Source of the DNA: Prevotella sp.
GTDB taxonomy: Bacteria > Bacteroidota > Bacteroidia > Bacteroidales > Bacteroidaceae
Length of the DNA: 52,202 bases
Assembly: GCA_017470345.1 (NCBI GenBank)
Contig: JAFUEP010000004.1
Span: 1-52,202, forward strand
Direction: 5' to 3'
This document shows, piece after piece, positions 49,250-52,202 of this stretch. The position numbers and the translations under genes are program-made. The first letter of the stretch is position 1; each line of letters starts with the position of its first letter. Under the pieces are notes generated by a model. The model saw only the letters and a program-made list of their open reading frames with translations. It had not been told where the DNA came from and made no database searches.

Positions 49250-51103
49250 TTACGGCTCAACGGTAGGCTCAGTCTCAGCCTCGCCAACGGCGATCTCAAA
49301 CTCGTAGCCCTTCTGCCACTCGAGGTCGACGCTCAGACCGAACTCCAGCTCCGGCGTGCGGAGGTCGGGCACGGTGTTGTAGGCGTTGTTCTCCAGCGTG
49401 TTGATGGTGAACTTGGCGATGGTCTTGAAGTCCTGCTGGAAAATCTCCGTAGCACCGTTCTTCGTGCCCTCGTCTTTCTTCAGCTGGCCAATCAGATAGA
49501 ACTTCGTGCCGGCGGGGATGATGCAGCCGTTCACACCGGTGAAGTCGACTCCGCTGTTGTTCTCAAACTCGAGGGCCACGTTGACAGCCTCCTTGGCGGT
49601 CTCGAGGACGAGGGTCTGCGAAGCCTTGTCAAAAGCAGTGCCAAAGGTGGTCTTGATCAGGTCGGTGTCGTAGATGACAAGGGCATCAGCGTCCTCAACG
49701 GGCAGAGCCTGCCAGTCAACCTTCTTCTGGTCGCCAACGAGGATACCGGTCAGCTTCAGGGCGCTGACGGGAACGGTCTCGGAGACTTTTTCTTCCGTGC
49801 TCAAGACAATGGGGTTACCCTCAGCATCGGTCTTGGGAACCTGAATAACATTTCCGTCCTCATCCTTAACAGGATTACCTTCATCATCAAGCTTGTCTGT
49901 CATTTCGTACGTAACCTTAGTGACGGTGGTCTTGATCATGTTCTCGTTGGCATACTTGATCTGAGTCTCCAGGTTACCAACGGCATACTGCAGCGGGTTC
50001 ACCAGGGCGATCGACTGAGAAGAAGCTTTGACGGCATTGTTGGCTGCCTCGTAGGCGCTACCGATGAATGTTTCCCAATCCTGAGTGCCGACGTTCTGCT
50101 GCTGGACCTCCTCGTCGACGCGGATACCCGTGTTCACGCGATACCAGAGCTCGGCGGGATAGGCGTAGGTGTTGACACCCCAGGCGTTGTTGGTGATGTG
50201 CTTGGTCTGGTCGAAGGCGAACACACCGTCGGTGCATGTCAGCACGGCAGCACCGTCAGGCATGTTGGCCTCAGCGGTGAAGTCGCCGCCATCCTCCAGC
50301 GTCTCGAGGGCATCCGTGACGGCAGCCGTCAGCTTCTTGTCGATACCGTTCTCACCAGCGCCGGTGGGCAGTGCGCAAGCGGCCTTCAGGTCCTCAAGGA
50401 AAGCCTTGACGCTCTTGTAGGAACCGGCAGTCAGCGAGGTGAAGGTCTGATAGAGCTCAGCATAGTACTGGTTGTCAGCCTCGGCAGTCATGGCCTTCCA
50501 AGCCTTAGGTGCCGTGGCGGTGGCGTTGGCAAGACCCTCGACGCCAGCCAGCGAATTCAGAGCCTCAAGCAGCTTTGCACCCACATTAGCCAGGTCAATC
50601 TCTTCGTTAATGGCCTTCAGCTCGAAGGTCATGTCCTGAGGATTGGTGCCGTCGACCTTGTTGAGCACACCATTGACCTTCTCAGCACCTGCGCTGGGAG
50701 CTGCAGCATAAACCAGGAATGCGTTGGTACCGACGGGAACGGTAATGTCAGTGTACCACTTGTCCTGAGCAGTCTGATGATCAAAGGCGCTGAAAGCACC
50801 AAGGGTGATGTCAGAGAGCTTCGGCGTCCCGGCAATGACGGGGTCTGCATCCTTTGCCTGAGCAGCGTTCATGGCATAGATGAAGAACTTGTTGGCGTCG
50901 ATGCCACGGAAATTACCGTTGGCCTGCGTGTTCACCTCCTGCATACGGGTCGTGAACTTACCGGGCAGGTTGAGGGCGAACTCAGCCTTGACGTTCTTGC
51001 CGTCGAAGGTGGGGTTAACCTGTGCCACCTCATCCTCGGACGAGCAGGCAGCGAATGTGAGTGCCATGGCGCCCATCATTCCAAAAACTAAATACTTTTT
51101 CAT
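49250..51103 (-). CDS. mfa1: Major Mfa1-type fimbrillin
   Basis: This 617-aa protein has a lipoprotein signal (MKKYLVFGMMGAMALTFAAC) and LPGKFTTRMQEV, the Arg site where type V pilins are processed before polymerisation. The two fimbrillin domains are marked by TVPVGTNAFLVYAAAP, PAELWYRVNTG, LQYAVGNLE, LKLTGILVGDQKK and TLVLETAKEAVNVALEFENNSG. It is predicted to form the fimbrial shaft on the cell surface. A charged insertion (DEGNPVKDEDGN...TDAEGNPIVLSTEE, about residues 400-440) holds three EGNP- or DGNV-like units and is probably a surface loop. Its position directly before mfa2 supports the assignment. Confidence 0.88.
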   Translation of the reverse strand: MKKYLVFGMMGAMALTFAACSSEDEVAQVNPTFDGKNVKAEFALNLPGKFTTRMQEVNTQANGNFRGIDANKFFIYAMNAAQAKDADPVIAGTPKLSDITLGAFSAFDHQTAQDKWYTDITVPVGTNAFLVYAAAPSAGAEKVNGVLNKVDGTNPQDMTFELKAINEEIDLANVGAKLLEALNSLAGVEGLANATATAPKAWKAMTAEADNQYYAELYQTFTSLTAGSYKSVKAFLEDLKAACALPTGAGENGIDKKLTAAVTDALETLEDGGDFTAEANMPDGAAVLTCTDGVFAFDQTKHITNNAWGVNTYAYPAELWYRVNTGIRVDEEVQQQNVGTQDWETFIGSAYEAANNAVKASSQSIALVNPLQYAVGNLETQIKYANENMIKTTVTKVTYEMTDKLDDEGNPVKDEDGNVIQVPKTDAEGNPIVLSTEEKVSETVPVSALKLTGILVGDQKKVDWQALPVEDADALVIYDTDLIKTTFGTAFDKASQTLVLETAKEAVNVALEFENNSGVDFTGVNGCIIPAGTKFYLIGQLKKDEGTKNGATEIFQQDFKTIAKFTINTLENNAYNTVPDLRTPELEFGLSVDLEWQKGYEFEIAVGEAETEPTVEP

Positions 51104-51182
51104 CTTGGTTTTTGTTTAAATTAAAAAAGTGAATTAATAAAAAAATTAAATAGTCTCTATATTTTTTGTCTTTCGACTTGTT

Positions 51183-51226
51183 ATCAATCTTCAATTTTCA
51201 ATCTTCAATTCTCAATTCTCCTCCAG
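51183..51226. repeat. CAATCTTCAATTTT repeat at the end of the OmpA/TPR-like gene
   Basis: Repeated TTCAATYTTCAAT words begin inside the last codons of the gene at 51212 and run into the spacer. It is of the same style as the tract at 14543. Confidence 0.6.
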
Positions 51227-52202
51227 CTGCTCGAGGTTCTTGCGGGCGTCGGCGTTGCCGTCCTGGTCAGCCTTATGGAACCAGCGGATGCCCTCGTCCT
51301 CGCGGCCGAGCATGTAGTGGCAGCAGCCGAGGGCGTTCCACGAGCGGTGGTCGGCCTGAACCTTAGGCATCGAGAGGATGTCGTAGGCCTCCTGGTACTT
51401 GTCCTGGCGCATCAGCTCGACGGCCTGGTTGATCAGGCGTGCGATCTCGTCGGGCACGTAGTCCCAGTAGACACGCAGGTAACCCGAGTTACGCTGGTCG
51501 GCCAGCAGGGTGCGCAGCAGGAAGCGGTAGGTCTGTCCGCCCTTGATGGCGCGCAGGCGCTGCTCGCGGCGGTCGAGGTTCTTCTCGTTGTCGATGATGT
51601 CGAGCACCTGGTCGAGCTCCTCCATCGTAATCTGCGACAGGTCGGCATCGGTCAGCGCCAGGTCGTAGGCGTCGACGCCGAGCTGCTTGGCGTCCATCTT
51701 CTGGCCCTGCTTCAGCAGGCGCACGTCGTTGATCTGGTCGCGGAACTCCGTCCAGGCCTCACCGCCGTCGATGACCTCGAACATGTCCTCGGTCACGGTG
51801 GGCACCTCGCGGCGCACGTAGTCCTTCAGTGCGCGGCCGCGGTTCTGGGCCAGCCAGTGGTTGTGGGGCACGGTGCCCTCGACGGAGGCCATACCGATGA
51901 TCTGGATCTTCTCCACCGACGACGTCGTGTCGGCCGTGATCTGGCGCGTGATGTCGACGATGCGGTCGAGGCGCCAGTCGTTGTCGCGGAAGTTATAGCG
52001 CAGGTCGATCTTGTCGAGCGGGAAGTGGACGTAGAGGGCGCCCTTCTCCTTGCGCAGGATGCGCGACTCGTCGTAGGGGCGGTACTTCGACTTGTGCTCC
52101 AGCACGGGATAGAGCTTCTCCAGCTCGCCGGCACGTCCCTTGTTCTCCTCCACCTTATTATATATAGGTGCGAACGGCACCATGTGCGCGAAGGGGCTGG
52201 AC
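51212..52202 (-). CDS. OmpA-like/TPR fimbrial-locus protein (DUF3868 type), 5' end outside window
   Basis: The frame is open to the window edge, so the N-terminus is missing; about 330 residues are visible. One part, KIQIIGMASVEGTVPHNHWLAQNRGRALKDYVRRE, follows the OmpA peptidoglycan-binding pattern. The C-terminus (QAVELMRQDKYQEAYDILSMPK...NALGCCHYMLGREDEGIRWFHKADQDGNADARKNLEQL) is a TPR pair. Proteins of this make-up (DUF3868) are encoded next to Mfa1 fimbrillins in Bacteroidales and may link fimbrial assembly to the cell wall. It is the first visible gene of the operon; a 108-nt AT-rich spacer separates it from mfa1. Confidence 0.75.
   Translation of the reverse strand, partial: SSPFAHMVPFAPIYNKVEENKGRAGELEKLYPVLEHKSKYRPYDESRILRKEKGALYVHFPLDKIDLRYNFRDNDWRLDRIVDITRQITADTTSSVEKIQIIGMASVEGTVPHNHWLAQNRGRALKDYVRREVPTVTEDMFEVIDGGEAWTEFRDQINDVRLLKQGQKMDAKQLGVDAYDLALTDADLSQITMEELDQVLDIIDNEKNLDRREQRLRAIKGGQTYRFLLRTLLADQRNSGYLRVYWDYVPDEIARLINQAVELMRQDKYQEAYDILSMPKVQADHRSWNALGCCHYMLGREDEGIRWFHKADQDGNADARKNLEQLEEN

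Noticed and set aside
49217-51091. Plus-strand open frame of about 620 codons opposite the major fimbrillin
   Set aside because: Antisense shadow of a gene with signal peptide and family motifs.

Overview
The window looks like chromosome from a GC-rich member of the Bacteroidales, most probably Prevotella or a close relative. Three things point there: promoters of the Bacteroidota type (TTTG, about 20 nt, TAnnTTTG), a P. gingivalis-like Mfa fimbrial operon, and a transcarbamylase closely resembling the Bacteroides succinylornithine enzyme as I remember it. Genus and species cannot be fixed from the sequence alone. No tRNA, rRNA, CRISPR array, transposase or integrase was seen.

Layout. (1) 152-13115 is a mixed housekeeping and envelope region: a lone DnaB-like ATPase domain, an FtsZ-family GTPase outside any division cluster, a DUF362 lipoprotein, a membrane-anchored hydrolase, a PafA-like alkaline phosphatase, a 1353-aa SNF2 helicase, a histidine phosphatase and a DUF4251 lipoprotein. 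(2) 28309 down to 13247 (minus strand) is one long arginine/proline biosynthesis operon. In transcription order it holds a GNAT acyltransferase, argG, argC, argD, proC, an XRE-cupin regulator, an acyl-CoA synthetase, a thioredoxin-esterase fusion, proB, proA, argF', argB, argE and argH. Five of the junctions are 4-bp ATGA overlaps. (3) Head to head with it, 28530-33714 (plus strand) carries ornithine aminotransferase, a citrulline hydrolase of the CtlX type, P5C dehydrogenase and arginine deiminase. Together these can turn arginine into glutamate. (4) 33973-39085 holds a thioredoxin-like protein, an rRNA/tRNA methyltransferase, a small beta-rich envelope protein, a C1B aminopeptidase and an M48 lipoprotein protease. 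(5) 52202 down to 39329 (minus strand) is a fimbrial operon: an OmpA/TPR-like protein (cut by the window end), a major Mfa1 fimbrillin, an Mfa2 anchor, a second fimbrillin and three accessory or tip lipoproteins, closed by a Rho-independent terminator.

The most unusual signal is the amount and placement of small palindromic or short-period repeats. Different families sit in most spacers, and large palindromes lie at five of the six convergent gene junctions. At least four genes of the arginine/proline operon (argC, argF', argE and the acyl-CoA synthetase) appear to carry such elements inserted in frame inside the coding sequence. The argC copy is a 109-nt imperfect palindrome, and its core (TTTGC, any base or two, CCGC) recurs in the intergenic element between proC and the XRE gene. 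Two arrays of a 21-bp palindromic unit, one after the SNF2 gene and one after the arginine deiminase gene, are near copies of each other.

The metabolic logic of the centre is a reversible glutamate-arginine axis. The minus-strand operon builds proline and arginine from glutamate through acylated intermediates, probably succinylated ones. The plus-strand operon breaks arginine down to ammonia, CO2 and glutamate without carbamoyl phosphate. Both start from a shared spacer of about 220 bp.
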